Source: Nitrososphaerota archaeon
GTDB lineage: Archaea > Thermoproteota > Bathyarchaeia > Bathyarchaeales > Bathycorpusculaceae
Assembly (NCBI GenBank): GCA_031274765.1
Contig: JAISPR010000153.1
Span: 1 to 64,000, forward strand
Direction of reading: 5' to 3'
Length of the DNA: 64,000 nt
Positions within the stretch are counted from its first letter, which is position 1. Every line of letters starts with the position of its first letter. Under the pieces are notes generated by a model, which was not told where the DNA came from, made no database searches, and saw only the letters and a list, made by a program, of their open reading frames with translations. Positions 29,977 through 40,789 of the stretch are shown one piece after another. The translations under genes and the position numbers were made by a program.

Positions 29977-30822
29977 TAGAAGCGAAACTATAGTTGCAAT
30001 TATAACAATACCCAAGGTTTCAACAAGAGTTATTTTCCAGCTGACACGGGTTTTTTTGGAGCGATATCGAACCAAAAATATACCAACTATAACACTGATT
30101 AACCCAAGCGAAAACACAATATTGTAGTACAAGGGCAAAAAAATGTATGTTGCTATGGGAATTATACCAGCGATAAAAGTTGTAACTCCACAAATGATAG
30201 CGGCATAGAGGTTAGAACGTTGGAGTTGCCTGCTCAGTATTATGAAAAGCTTCTGTACTAGTAGAAGAGATTTGTCGCGTTCTTTTTTGTCAGGAATATC
30301 ACTTAAACTATAGTTTATTATGTTTTGCAGGGTCAAAATATCGTTTAGGTCTTCTGTGATACCGCCCAGTAGAAAACTAGAAAAGTTAGTGATGGCAACC
30401 GCACTCAGGGTCAGAAGAGCAGAGAATATAACCAGCTCAGGGTTGCTAAATATAGAATTTGCAGTGAGAGTTCCTATGAATGCTGAGAGGATAACAACAA
30501 GACTTGTAATGGAACCATCGACTAACCCGGCGACAACTTCCATAATGGGTTCTTTTTTGAGCAGAAGACTTTCCCATTCTTTACCCAGACGCTGACCCTG
30601 CGACGTCAATCTGACATACCCATTTTTTTCTTCTATGAGATTTTCTGCCGCCATCTCTTCGAGGGCCTTGTCAAATTCGCTAATGTTGATATAAACATAA
30701 CCCACACAAACACGATCAATACGGCGTTTGAGCGTAGACCGTTTTAGTTTAGCCCCCTTGGTGAGGTTTAAGAACACAATAACTCTTATAACATCAGGTA
30801 ATTCTTGGATTTCAAATGACAC
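29962..30822 (-). CDS. VIT1/CCC1-like transporter with N-terminal winged-helix-like domain
   Basis: VVAGLVDGSITSLVVILSAFIG...NFSSFLLGGITED; N-terminal about 85 aa lacks TMs. Confidence 0.65.
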   Translation of the reverse strand: MSFEIQELPDVIRVIVFLNLTKGAKLKRSTLKRRIDRVCVGYVYINISEFDKALEEMAAENLIEEKNGYVRLTSQGQRLGKEWESLLLKKEPIMEVVAGLVDGSITSLVVILSAFIGTLTANSIFSNPELVIFSALLTLSAVAITNFSSFLLGGITEDLNDILTLQNIINYSLSDIPDKKERDKSLLLVQKLFIILSRQLQRSNLYAAIICGVTTFIAGIIPIATYIFLPLYYNIVFSLGLISVIVGIFLVRYRSKKTRVSWKITLVETLGIVIIATIVSLLLGIA

Positions 30823-31539
30823 TTAACGGGTCACCAAAACAACAATAACGTTCACACGCTACCGATAAGAAACTGTGGATCATTCTTAAACGTTCTTATA
30901 TACTGCAGGACTAAAATTTCAACAAAAAATAAGGGTTCACATAGACAGATAGGACATTTTCATAACTTTGGTGTCCAATCAGTCTCTCTGATGGACAGTC
31001 ACAGTTTACCGGGATTTTTATCCTTCTCCGTTGATTTGTGAAAACCAACACCATATTCTATCGATAGATAAAAACTCCATAAGAACATAGTACGCAAATA
31101 CATGTACCAAAGAGAAAACACGACAAACACAAAGCGGAGCCAAAAATTTCACCACATAACATAATAGACGACCTATTTTAGGACAAAACGAGCACAGGTG
31201 TACTATTGAGCACTCAACCCAGAATCATTTTGAACGGGATTTGAGATAGAGTTTTATCTCGAGTTCCCTGGAACGGTTGTGTTTAGATAATTGTGCGGTT
31301 TCATCGTGCAAATATTGTTTACTTTGGGTCGATTGGAAAATTCTAAAGACAAACTCTACAAAACCCCATCTCAGAAAACTAAACAACATAGTTACACCGT
31401 TTTCAGCAAACGATTTTTAAAAAAATACAGGTTTTCAGAGGTCACCCAACTATTTCACCACATTTTGTCCACAACCCAAACAGGTAATTAAATAAGTTAC
31501 TGCTTACACTGTAAGAGGTAACTTTAGTGGTGATGATTT

Positions 31540-31905
31540 ATGAGCAATGAAGTCGCCGTATCTTATGAACCTTTCAAAGAAATTGTGATTATGGAAAAAA
31601 CCCGTTTCAATAACCCTGAAGAAATCGCGCGGTTCATCAGTGTAATTGCAGGCGGCAAACTAGCTGGACTGTACTGGGTTAACGGTATAGTATTTCTCTA
31701 TTTCCCACTCTCTGCATCTAATGTTGCAGTCGCCAGAGAACTACTCGAAAAACGACGAGTTTATTGGACCTATGTCGGTTACGCGCCTATGCCCAGGTAT
31801 ATGCAGACAATTGAGACCAAAGAAAAAATGATTGTCCCTGTCGTAGACATATCCTGCGACCCTATCCTCAAAGCAGTTGCACAGTGGCTAAGCCAGCAAC
31901 CTTAG
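31540..31905 (+). CDS. Conserved archaeal hypothetical protein
   Basis: 121 aa ORF overlapping the ribK start. Confidence 0.6.
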   Translation: MSNEVAVSYEPFKEIVIMEKTRFNNPEEIARFISVIAGGKLAGLYWVNGIVFLYFPLSASNVAVARELLEKRRVYWTYVGYAPMPRYMQTIETKEKMIVPVVDISCDPILKAVAQWLSQQP

Positions 31906-32303
31906 CTGAAGGCAAAGGTTTGGGACAACTGGTTTTTAGGGGCAAGATTTTTTCAGGTAGTGGTACGGGTAAACACTTCATCGAGTTGCCTTGGGTTAAG
32001 AGTCAAATAGAGCAAAAAATAGGGTTTACACCTTATCTGGGAACCCTGAATTTGCAACTAACAAAAAAAGAAGAAGAAAAAAGAAAACTACTTGAACCCG
32101 CTAAGGGCATACAGATTAAACCCCAAGAGGGTTATTTTTCGGGTGTGCTCTTTAGAGCAAATGTTGAGGGAGTGGAAGCAGCGATTGTGATTCCGCTTAA
32201 ACCAATTTACCCCAAGGATGTTTTAGAAGTGATTGCACCACTTTATCTACGTGAAAAACTAGGGGAAAAAAAGGACAGAGTTATTGTGACGGTTACAGTT
32301 TGA
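31884..32303 (+). CDS. ribK: CTP-dependent riboflavin kinase (DUF120)
   Basis: GKIFSGSGTGKHFIEL...KIGFTPYLGTLNLQL...YPKDVLEVIAPLYLREKL. Confidence 0.9.
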   Translation: MAKPATLAEGKGLGQLVFRGKIFSGSGTGKHFIELPWVKSQIEQKIGFTPYLGTLNLQLTKKEEEKRKLLEPAKGIQIKPQEGYFSGVLFRANVEGVEAAIVIPLKPIYPKDVLEVIAPLYLREKLGEKKDRVIVTVTV

Positions 32304-33825
32304 CCTCTGCATTTTTCTTATAGTTATCGAGGTAGGCATCTATGCCGTCGTTTTTCGTGAGGTATTCACCATACCAGACCAGAGCCTTCATTGCGCGGGC
32401 GGCAGCTTCGGGACTACCAAAACTTGGAACGCCCAATCGATCAAAGCGGCTTCGGGTATAGAGAGCCATTTCGGTTTCGCCAATATCTACCACAACGATG
32501 GGTTTGTCATATTTGCGGGCAACTGTAACGGTACCTTCAATGTATTTTTCCTGTAGGCCAGGCATGTGGTGGAGTCCAAGCAAGATAATACCGTCAATGT
32601 TTTTGTCTTCAAACATAATGTCAACAGATACGATAAACTGGTCATCGGTAACTGAACCGGTTAAGTCAACAGGGTTATGGGTAGCAGCTATGGCTAAGAT
32701 TTTACCTTCTTTTTTGAGTTGTTCAAATTTCTCAGCGGTTTCGGGTTTAAAGTGTTCTGCAGTTAAGCCCTGTGTTTCAAGTTCATCAACAGTCATGACA
32801 CCAGGTCCACCTGCATCAGTTAAAACACCCATGTTCCGGCCAATAGCAGGCGGCTGCATTGCAAGAGCTTTTCCAAAGTCGAAGAATTCATCCATACTGC
32901 GGGCACGGATAACACCGCACTGTGTAAAAGCCGCATCGTATACTTTGTCACTACCAGCTATGGCGCCTGTGTGAGATGCAGCGGCTAGTGCACCAGCAGA
33001 ACTACGACCGGATTTGATAACAACAACAGGTTTTTTGAGCGTAACTTTTTTAGCGATTTCAATGAAATCGCGCCCACCTTTAACGTCTTCTAGGTACACG
33101 AGAATAACTTTGGTTTCATCATCATGGAAAAGATAGTTGAGAATATCAGATTCAGAGACATCACTTTTGTTACCGAAGCTGACAAATTTAGAAACACCCA
33201 TCTCTCTGCCGGTGAGGTAGTCAAGCGCGGCTGAACCAAAAGCACCGCTTTGGGTGATCATGGCAATGTTTCCAGAAAGAGGACGCGGAGTAGCAATAAC
33301 TGTTTTACCGGTACTAAGCGTCTTCATTTCGGGCAAAAACAAAGTGTCAATACCGCTTTTGCGATAAAATATCCCCAAACAGTTGGGGCCTAAAACACGA
33401 ATATTGCCTTTTTTCGCTATATTTATAACTTGGTCTTCAAGGTCTTTATTTCCAACCTCTTTGAAACCTGCTGTGATTATAACTGCCGCTTTGACTTTTT
33501 TAGCGACTGCCTCCTCCATAACAGCAGCAACCGCCTTAGAAGGAACGATAATTACAACTAGATCAATTTCATCTACGGGAATTTTACTCAACGCCTCATA
33601 ACATTTAAAGCCCAACAACGAGTCTTCACTAGGGTTCACTGGGTAGAGCTCACCTGTGTAAACACCCTCGCGTTTGTTAACCGCAAGATTCTCAAAAATA
33701 ACGCAACCAGCTTTGCCAGCTTTTTTGGTGGCCCCGATGACTGCGACTGATTTTGGATTAAAGAATGCATCCAGCCTTTGTACTGATTCGTCCATTAGCA
33801 ATCCCATCATATTTGCATAGTGCAT
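32293..33825 (-). CDS. Acetate/acyl-CoA ligase (ADP-forming) alpha subunit
   Basis: LDAFFNPKSVAVIGATKKAGKAG, LGPNCLGI, ITQSGAFGSAALDY, TDAGGPGVMTVDELE. Confidence 0.94.
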   Translation of the reverse strand: MHYANMMGLLMDESVQRLDAFFNPKSVAVIGATKKAGKAGCVIFENLAVNKREGVYTGELYPVNPSEDSLLGFKCYEALSKIPVDEIDLVVIIVPSKAVAAVMEEAVAKKVKAAVIITAGFKEVGNKDLEDQVINIAKKGNIRVLGPNCLGIFYRKSGIDTLFLPEMKTLSTGKTVIATPRPLSGNIAMITQSGAFGSAALDYLTGREMGVSKFVSFGNKSDVSESDILNYLFHDDETKVILVYLEDVKGGRDFIEIAKKVTLKKPVVVIKSGRSSAGALAAASHTGAIAGSDKVYDAAFTQCGVIRARSMDEFFDFGKALAMQPPAIGRNMGVLTDAGGPGVMTVDELETQGLTAEHFKPETAEKFEQLKKEGKILAIAATHNPVDLTGSVTDDQFIVSVDIMFEDKNIDGIILLGLHHMPGLQEKYIEGTVTVARKYDKPIVVVDIGETEMALYTRSRFDRLGVPSFGSPEAAARAMKALVWYGEYLTKNDGIDAYLDNYKKNAEVKL

Positions 33826-33898
33826 ACAGCCGATTTTTATGTGTTACTCTTCAAAAATAGTTTTTTATTTATACTTCATTTATTTTTACAATCAGTAT

Positions 33899-34744
33899 TC
33901 AACATTGCTTCTTTCTCACGATAACTAGAGGTTTATGAGAAATTAAATCAAGCATCCCCCAACTAACCATATCCACCTCAACATGAAATCGCGAAGCCAT
34001 ATCCCACACCGTTGCACCTGAACCCGGCCCCCGCGTCCGATCGGCAATATTAGTAACCATTAAAGCCTGCTCAGCCAAAAGCAGACAACCAGCAGACGCC
34101 AACGGCGTAGAACTACGCTTCAACCCCAAAAACCGACCCAGAACATAACTAACTACACCACCCCCAGAATGAATCCCCTGTATGGGATTAGGACGCGGCG
34201 TAAAATAAAAATTACGAAAACAAAAAGTTTTATCCGTATCAGCAATAATGATACAAACATTTTTTCCCAACACCTCTTGGATGTAACTATGAATCTTTTG
34301 AGCAACCCCAGCAATATTGCTTAACGGCAAACTGACATAAGAATAAGCCAAATTAGACCCATCAATACCACCCTCTGAACCAAACATTAACGCCCCAAAA
34401 AGCCCTGCATACTCAAGAGCAATCTGTTTATGCCGACTCCCAGATTCCAAAGGATACTCACGAAGCCGCCTAAGCAACCGCATCCCAAACCCGCACATAA
34501 AACCAAGGCAGTAACCCCACACCACGCGCATCCAAAAACCAGCAATAAATCTAGCATTACAACTAGGCCTAACACCAGCTTCATCCACTATACAACCCAT
34601 AGCAATCGCCAATGCCTTCTCAGAAACAATCACAAAGTCACCATCTTGGAGTTTACCCCCTAGAGCCGCAACAATTTGGCCAAGATAGTTTTCATTTGGT
34701 TTCCAATAACGGGTCACAACCGCCAACGCCAAATACTTAGTCAT
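33899..34744 (-). CDS. CofE-like F420-0:gamma-glutamyl ligase family protein
   Basis: LQDGDFVIVSEKALAIAMG, GIDGSNLAYSYVSLP, ADTDKTF. Confidence 0.75.
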   Translation of the reverse strand: MTKYLALAVVTRYWKPNENYLGQIVAALGGKLQDGDFVIVSEKALAIAMGCIVDEAGVRPSCNARFIAGFWMRVVWGYCLGFMCGFGMRLLRRLREYPLESGSRHKQIALEYAGLFGALMFGSEGGIDGSNLAYSYVSLPLSNIAGVAQKIHSYIQEVLGKNVCIIIADTDKTFCFRNFYFTPRPNPIQGIHSGGGVVSYVLGRFLGLKRSSTPLASAGCLLLAEQALMVTNIADRTRGPGSGATVWDMASRFHVEVDMVSWGMLDLISHKPLVIVRKKQC

Positions 34745-34880
34745 ATCAAACGCTTTATAGAACAGTACAGTTGCACTAATAAGATTTAATCTGAGTTTTT
34801 TAATTCTTTCAATTTTTGTCAGAATTAATATGATAGGACATTACATTAACAGCTACACAATAATTTTAGCAACACACCAA

Positions 34881-35936
34881 TTAGAAGAGTGCATATGGAA
34901 ACCGCTGGTTATTTTGCCATAGTTTACCCTTTATAGGAATAGAATACCCACAGACAGAACAACACATGGCTTGGGTGAGATTCCATTGGGTAACTTCGAA
35001 ACCATAGCGTTTGATAACGGGCGTGTCGCAATTGGGACATATGGTGTTCTCTGCGGGATGATCGGTTATGTTACCAATGTAGACAAAATTGAGATCTTGG
35101 TTTTTAGCGGTAAGGTAGGCATGCTCCATTTCTTGAACACTGGTAGCAGGTGTGTTAATCATTTTATATTCGGGGTAGAACCGTAGCATATGAAGAGGCG
35201 TGTTGGGTCCTAGATAATCTTTTATCCATTTAGCTAAAGTTTGGATGCGTTCAGAAGAATCACCAGTTTTAGGAATGACAAGGTTGGTGAGTTCGATGTG
35301 GATATTGTGCAGTTTAAATTCTTTTAATGTTTCATAGATGGGGTTGACATTTGGAACATCCATAAACGTACGGTAGAAATCGGGATCGGCACTGCCCTTA
35401 AAATCGACGGTAACTGCGTCAAGGTAGGGTGCGATTATTTGGACGGCTTCGGGAGTCATATATCCATTGGTTACAAAGGTGTTAAATAGTCCGGCCTGTT
35501 TTGCTAATTTGGCAGTATCGTAGACGTATTCCATAAAAATGGTGGGTTCAGTATAGGTGTAGCTTAAGCCTTGGCAACCAGCGTTTTGGGCGGCTTTAAT
35601 TGCTTCTTTTGGAGAAAAAAGGCTACTTGGAGCTTTGGGTTCTTGGCTTATGGTCCAGTTGTCGCAGAATTGGCAGTGGAAGTTACAACCAGCGATTGCG
35701 ATTGATAAAACCAAGGCACCGGGATTGAAGTGGTATAGGGGTTTTTTGCTGATAGGATCGATGCCTACAGAAACGGTTTTACTGTAGTTTAAGCTGTAGA
35801 GGGTGCCATTTTTGTTTTCGCGAACAGAACAAAATCCAGATGTTCCAGCATTAATGAGACATCGGCGTGCGCAAAGATTGCATTTGACTTTACCGTCGTC
35901 TTGGCGGGTATAGAGCATGGCTTCATGTAGAGACAT
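34881..35936 (-). CDS. amrS: AmmeMemoRadiSam-system radical SAM protein AmrS
   Basis: CNLCARRCLINAGTSGFCSVREN, KPLYHFNPG, GCNFHCQFCDNW. Confidence 0.94.
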   Translation of the reverse strand: MSLHEAMLYTRQDDGKVKCNLCARRCLINAGTSGFCSVRENKNGTLYSLNYSKTVSVGIDPISKKPLYHFNPGALVLSIAIAGCNFHCQFCDNWTISQEPKAPSSLFSPKEAIKAAQNAGCQGLSYTYTEPTIFMEYVYDTAKLAKQAGLFNTFVTNGYMTPEAVQIIAPYLDAVTVDFKGSADPDFYRTFMDVPNVNPIYETLKEFKLHNIHIELTNLVIPKTGDSSERIQTLAKWIKDYLGPNTPLHMLRFYPEYKMINTPATSVQEMEHAYLTAKNQDLNFVYIGNITDHPAENTICPNCDTPVIKRYGFEVTQWNLTQAMCCSVCGYSIPIKGKLWQNNQRFPYALF

Positions 35937-36228
35937 AACATTCCCAGAAAAAAAGAGAAAAGGTGTTTAAATATATCTCTATAACAACTGCCATAGTTCA
36001 GGTACCCATTTGAATAATTTGCGGTGTAATTTACAAACAATATTAAAAAATAATCTTCAGTCTTTGAGTAATAGATATGTGTTTAGCAGCAGGAAACGGG
36101 CGTGCATTTCTGTAAACGTTAAAGAATTGGGGGGACTAAAAATCCGCTAGTTAGGGTCAGAAGACGTTCTGTAACTATGTTTGTTAGCGGGGTTGTGGTG
36201 TTTCGGGTAGAGGGTGTGGTTTGTTTTG

Positions 36229-36561
36229 GATTTTTTGATGTTGTTTGATAAGGATTTGACTGAACGTGATATTCGATTGGTTAAGGTTAAGCAGAAGGTA
36301 TCGGGGGAGACTGTCTAAAAACTAGAAATTTTCGTGTTTTTGGCGGAAACAAACAGAGAAAAACAGTTCTTTTCTTATTTCTCAAGGATTTTTGCTATTT
36401 TTCGGACAGTCTGGGGGGTTCGTTTTGTTGGAGGTGTGTGGAATTTTGGTCGGATTGCTTCATTGTTGGGACGGCTATTGTGCAGGGCTTTGCTTATGTA
36501 CTATTTTGGGGATTTTGCTGGGTCGGTAACATCTTTGTTTAGTGGTTCTCCACACGACTAA
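36229..36561 (+). pseudogene. Remnant of IS66-family-like transposase C-terminus, interrupted by repeat family 1 copy D
   Basis: Left part DFLMLFDKDLTERDIRLVKVKQKVSG resembles IS66 PFDNNLAERDxRMVKVKQKxSG; right part FVGGVWNFGRIASLLGRL...LFSG resembles the downstream tail. Confidence 0.7.
36309..36411 (+). repeat. 103-bp dispersed repeat family 1, copy D
   Basis: GACTGTCTAAAAACTAG...CTATTTTTCGGACAGTC, exactly 103 bp. Confidence 0.9.
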
Positions 36562-36616
36562 ATAGTTACAAAAACTTAGCAACTTCGACAGTTTTCCAAA
36601 GTGCATAAGTTGTTAC

Positions 36617-36934
36617 TTAGAGTAGCTTATTGTAGAAACAGCTGTATTCGCCTGTATGACATGCAGGACCAATCTGTTCAACTATGTATAACAATGAATC
36701 AAAATCGCAATCAGTACTCACAGAAATTATTTTTTGTGTGTTACCACTGGTTTCACCTTTTACCCAGATTTCATTTCGACTACGGCTCCAGTAGGTAGCT
36801 TTTTTGGTTTTAAGAGTCAACTCTACCGCTTCTCTGTTGGCATAAGCCTGCATCAGAACCACTTTGGTTTTGGCGTCTTGGGTTATAACAGGAATTAGCC
36901 CCCCACTCTTATTGAAGTCCAACTTGGAGAACAA
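36617..36934 (-). CDS. hisI: Phosphoribosyl-AMP cyclohydrolase
   Basis: [40 protein letters not shown]...DCDFDSLLY. Confidence 0.96.
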   Translation of the reverse strand: MFSKLDFNKSGGLIPVITQDAKTKVVLMQAYANREAVELTLKTKKATYWSRSRNEIWVKGETSGNTQKIISVSTDCDFDSLLYIVEQIGPACHTGEYSCFYNKLL

Positions 36935-36948
36935 ATCAGCTTCAGATA

Positions 36949-37752
36949 TTATGAACGTATAGTCACCCCCATCTTATACAAATACTCTTTCACAAGAGGA
37001 ATGGGATAGTTATTGTAGTGAAAAATTGAGGCGGCCAACGCAGCATCGGCACTACCTTGCGTGAACACCTCGTAGAGGTGTTTGGGTTCTCCAGCTCCAC
37101 CACTTGCAATGATAGGAACATTAACACGTTCGCTGATACTACGGGTTAACTCGAGGTCATAGCCATCTTTGGTTCCGTCTCTATCCATAGAAGTTACCAA
37201 AAACTCACCGGCTCCAAGGGTCTCTGCATCCATGGCCCACGCCAATGCATCTATACCAGTGGGTTTTCTGCCGCCATAAGTAACAACTTCAAACCAAACA
37301 GAACCCCCGGCAGTTTGCACCATAATTTTTCCGTCAGCTGGGGTAGGGTTGCGTTTAGCATCAATTGCACAAACAATACATTGACGTCCAAAAACGTCAG
37401 CTAACTCGGTAATTAGATTAGGGTTTTCGACTGCGGCAGTGTTAACTGACACTTTATCAGCACCGCTACAAAGAACCAGCCGTGCATCCGAAACGTTACG
37501 TATACCCCCTCCGACAGTAAACGGTATACTAATAGCTCTAGCAACCCCTGTGACATATTTACACATAAGGTCACGTTTTTCACTTGACGCAGTAATGTCA
37601 AGGAAAACAAGTTCATCAGCACCATCGGCACTATACCGCTGAGCCAGCTCAATGGGGTCACCAGCGCATTTGGGATTGAGAAAGTTTATGCATTTAACAA
37701 CTTTACCGTGATCGACATCAAGACAGGGTATGATTCTTTTTGATAGTGTCAT
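36949..37752 (-). CDS. hisF: Imidazole glycerol phosphate synthase cyclase subunit
   Basis: [38 protein letters not shown]. Confidence 0.98.
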   Translation of the reverse strand: MTLSKRIIPCLDVDHGKVVKCINFLNPKCAGDPIELAQRYSADGADELVFLDITASSEKRDLMCKYVTGVARAISIPFTVGGGIRNVSDARLVLCSGADKVSVNTAAVENPNLITELADVFGRQCIVCAIDAKRNPTPADGKIMVQTAGGSVWFEVVTYGGRKPTGIDALAWAMDAETLGAGEFLVTSMDRDGTKDGYDLELTRSISERVNVPIIASGGAGEPKHLYEVFTQGSADAALAASIFHYNNYPIPLVKEYLYKMGVTIRS

Positions 37753-37756
37753 AGAT

Positions 37757-38491
37757 TTAGGTTCCTATCTGAGTTAATGCTTCTCTTAGAGTAAAACGCC
37801 CCTCATATAGAGCTTTACCGATAACTGCCCCGGTACATTTGATTTCTTTGAGTGCCGCCAAGTCGCCAATGGCACCTATACCACCGGCTGCGATGATCTT
37901 AGCATTTGAAGAATTAACAGCATCAGAAAGGGTTACAAGGTCTGGGCCATTTAGCATGCCATCCTGTGCAATAGAAGTTATAAGAAATGTGCGAATACCA
38001 AGTTGGGTATATTTATTGAGGGCTTCATCAACACTCATAGGAGTTTCAGTCTGCCAACCATCAACCATAATATGCCCATTACAGTTGTCTAGGGCAACTA
38101 TGACTGTATCAGAACCGAAATGGGTTTGGATTTTTCCTATGGCCGAGGGGTCACTAAACGCTAAAGAACCCAATATAACTTGGGTAACACCGACTTTGAG
38201 GAGCTCCTCGGCGACTTCATAGCTACGTATGCCGCCGCCGACTTGGAGGGGTAATGAGCTGTTTTTTGCGATTTCAGCAATAACGGTTCGGTTGTCACCT
38301 ATACTAAATGCCGCATCAAGATCAATTATGTGAAGTTTGCCAGCGCCCTCGCTCTCCCAGCGTTGTGCCGCTTGGAGGGGAGTACCGAATTTGGCTTCGT
38401 AGATTTTGGCGGTTTCAGCTACACCGCGGGTTAAACGGACGATTTTACCGCCCATGAGGTCTATTGCGGGAATCAACTGCATATTTATCAC
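37757..38491 (-). CDS. hisA: ProFAR isomerase
   Basis: LIPAIDLMGGKIVRLTRG, LQVGGGIRS, IAAGGIG. Confidence 0.98.
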   Translation of the reverse strand: MINMQLIPAIDLMGGKIVRLTRGVAETAKIYEAKFGTPLQAAQRWESEGAGKLHIIDLDAAFSIGDNRTVIAEIAKNSSLPLQVGGGIRSYEVAEELLKVGVTQVILGSLAFSDPSAIGKIQTHFGSDTVIVALDNCNGHIMVDGWQTETPMSVDEALNKYTQLGIRTFLITSIAQDGMLNGPDLVTLSDAVNSSNAKIIAAGGIGAIGDLAALKEIKCTGAVIGKALYEGRFTLREALTQIGT

Positions 38492-39093
38492 CGTGTGATT
38501 ATTTTGGCAAAGTTTTTAAGTATTTTAAGTCCCACATCGCCTGATTTTTCGGGGTGGAACTGGGTTCCATAGATGTTTTTTTGAGCAACTGTGGAAGTAA
38601 ATGTTGTGCCATAAGTGGTTTTTGTGATCACTATATTTGAGTCTTGGGGAGCAGGATAGAGGGAATGTACGAAGTACACATAGGTGCCCTCGGCAATGCC
38701 ATCGAGAAGCTCATTGGATTTAACGATGTTTAGGGTATTCCATCCCATATGAGGTACCTTTAGCACATTGGGTAGTTGTTTAACGGTGCCTTTAAAGAAG
38801 GTTAAGCCGTCTCCGGGGCCTTCCTGACTGGATTCAAAAAACAATTGCAGTCCTAAACAAATGCCCAATAGTGGAGTACCCTCAGACACTTTAGTTCGTA
38901 GAGTTTCTTTAATTGGATTAAGTTTTTTAAGGGATGTAGCAAAGTTTCCAACACCGGGTAGTGCAATGGCGTCAGCTTGGATTAAGTCTTTTGCAGTGGT
39001 ACCAATAGATGTAGTTAAACCTGTTTTTTCCAATGCGGTTTTGAGGCTAAGGAGGTTCCCAGCGCCGTAGTCAAATATGACTGTGTGGGTCAC
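38488..39093 (-). CDS. hisH: Imidazole glycerol phosphate synthase glutaminase subunit
   Basis: IFDYGAGNL, LLGICLGLQLFFESSQEG, GTQFHPEKSG. Confidence 0.98.
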   Translation of the reverse strand: MTHTVIFDYGAGNLLSLKTALEKTGLTTSIGTTAKDLIQADAIALPGVGNFATSLKKLNPIKETLRTKVSEGTPLLGICLGLQLFFESSQEGPGDGLTFFKGTVKQLPNVLKVPHMGWNTLNIVKSNELLDGIAEGTYVYFVHSLYPAPQDSNIVITKTTYGTTFTSTVAQKNIYGTQFHPEKSGDVGLKILKNFAKIITR

Positions 39094-39678
39094 TTAGATG
39101 ACTCCTTTGCTACTGGGTACGCCTTTGCGTCGAGAGTCAAGGGAGACCGCATGGCGAAGTGAGAGTGCGAGGGCTTTAACTGCGGCTTCGGCTTTGTGAT
39201 GGTCATTACTGCCGTACATGACAAGAATGTGGATGTTGGCTTGTAGGGTTTGGGTTAGGGATTCAAAGAAGTGTACGATATCTTCGGTTGGCATTTCTTC
39301 TATTTTTTTGCCTCTGAGTTTGAGGTCAATTTTGGAGTAGGGTCGTTTGATGAGATCAATGGCGACAATTGCAAGTGAGCAGTCCATTGGTGCCGCGGCA
39401 TTTCCAAAGCGGGTGATGCCTTCGCGTGTGCCTAAGGCTTTGTTTAGTGCTTCGCCTAAGCCCAGCGCGAGGTCTTCTACACAATGGTGTACCAAATCGC
39501 CTTGAACAGAGGCGGATATATCAATTAAGCTATGTGTCGCCAATGAAGTCAGCATATGATCAAGAAAGGGCACACCAGTAGTGATTGTGGCTTTGCCTTC
39601 ACCGTCTATGTTGACTTTGACTCTAACTTCGGTTTCTTTGGTTTTACGGTAAACTTCTTCGGTTCTCATTTTAATCAC
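39094..39678 (-). CDS. hisB: Imidazoleglycerol-phosphate dehydratase
   Basis: TGVPFLDHMLTSLATH, HHCVEDLALGLGEAL, DHHKAEAAVKAL. Confidence 0.97.
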   Translation of the reverse strand: MIKMRTEEVYRKTKETEVRVKVNIDGEGKATITTGVPFLDHMLTSLATHSLIDISASVQGDLVHHCVEDLALGLGEALNKALGTREGITRFGNAAAPMDCSLAIVAIDLIKRPYSKIDLKLRGKKIEEMPTEDIVHFFESLTQTLQANIHILVMYGSNDHHKAEAAVKALALSLRHAVSLDSRRKGVPSSKGVI

Positions 39679-40789
39679 CTTGAATTTGCTTTAGCGCCTC
39701 AATCAGTTTAACATTCATTTCAGGCAATCCCACGGTCACCCGGAAACAGTTTTCATATTGCAAAAGTCGGCCCCATTTCTTTAGCATAATTCCTCGCTTT
39801 AACAGTTTCGCATATATTTCATCGGCAGGGGTTTTTGTGTTTATGAGCACGAAATCTGCATGTGAAGTGAATGCCTCTACACCCTTTATTTGGTTGAGTT
39901 GCTTTATGAGGTTTTCCCGTTCTGCCACCAGTGCCGCCACAGCAGTCTGTTCTATATCGATGTTGTCAAGCATTTTAATACCCATACGTATGGTAAAACC
40001 GCTCACGGGATAAGGTAATGGAGCTCTATCACGTAGAACACCCGCTAACTCGGGGTTGGCAACAACATAACCTAAACGTAACATCGCTAGACCAAAGGCT
40101 TTGGAAAATGTACGTAAAATAATCATATTGGGAAATTCTTGTATGCGAGAAACAAAACTATAATTAGCAAATTCACCATATGCTTCGTCGAGAATAACAA
40201 TTCCGGGAAATGCCTTTGTTAATTTCTCGATGTCTTGGGGTTTCATCTGGTTTGAGGTGGGATTGTTTGGCGAACACAAATATAGTAAACAAGTTTTATC
40301 GGAGAATGTGTTTAGCAGGGCATCTGTGTCGAGTTGAAAATCGTCTCGGAGAGGCACTGTGATGTATTCTCCGCCCTGTCGCTTCACACAGAGTCGTGGA
40401 ATAGCAAAGGAGGGTGTAAATGACACTGCTACATCGTTTGGCTCGATGAAAAGACGTATTATGCGATCTATTAGTTCATCACCTGCGTTTCCCACAGCTA
40501 TAGAATCTTTGGGAACACACAAATAACTAGACAGTTTTTCGCGTAATTTTGCTTCTTCGTCTTCAGGGTATAGACGTAAATCGATTTCATCGGCTAACTG
40601 CTTCATGAGTGTTGTTTGTTTGGCACGGTCAACAAAGAGGTTTTCATTAAAATTGAGTTTGATGATTTTTGACTGGTCAACAACTAAGTGTGTTGCTAAG
40701 GCCTCAGGTGTGACATCTACACGGTAGCAATCAAGGTTTTGGAGTTTTGCTAATTTTTGTTTGAACCATGCTTGGTAGGATGTATTCAT
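39671..40789 (-). CDS. hisC: Histidinol-phosphate aminotransferase
   Basis: KLNFNENLF, LCSPNNPTSNQ, RTFSKAFGLAMLRLGY; operon context. Confidence 0.95.
   Translation of the reverse strand: MNTSYQAWFKQKLAKLQNLDCYRVDVTPEALATHLVVDQSKIIKLNFNENLFVDRAKQTTLMKQLADEIDLRLYPEDEEAKLREKLSSYLCVPKDSIAVGNAGDELIDRIIRLFIEPNDVAVSFTPSFAIPRLCVKRQGGEYITVPLRDDFQLDTDALLNTFSDKTCLLYLCSPNNPTSNQMKPQDIEKLTKAFPGIVILDEAYGEFANYSFVSRIQEFPNMIILRTFSKAFGLAMLRLGYVVANPELAGVLRDRAPLPYPVSGFTIRMGIKMLDNIDIEQTAVAALVAERENLIKQLNQIKGVEAFTSHADFVLINTKTPADEIYAKLLKRGIMLKKWGRLLQYENCFRVTVGLPEMNVKLIEALKQIQGD

Noticed and set aside
31243-31260. Hairpin GAGATA-gagttt-TATCTC
   Set aside because: Short AT-rich stem in a region of unclear coding; no gene-end context to call a terminator.
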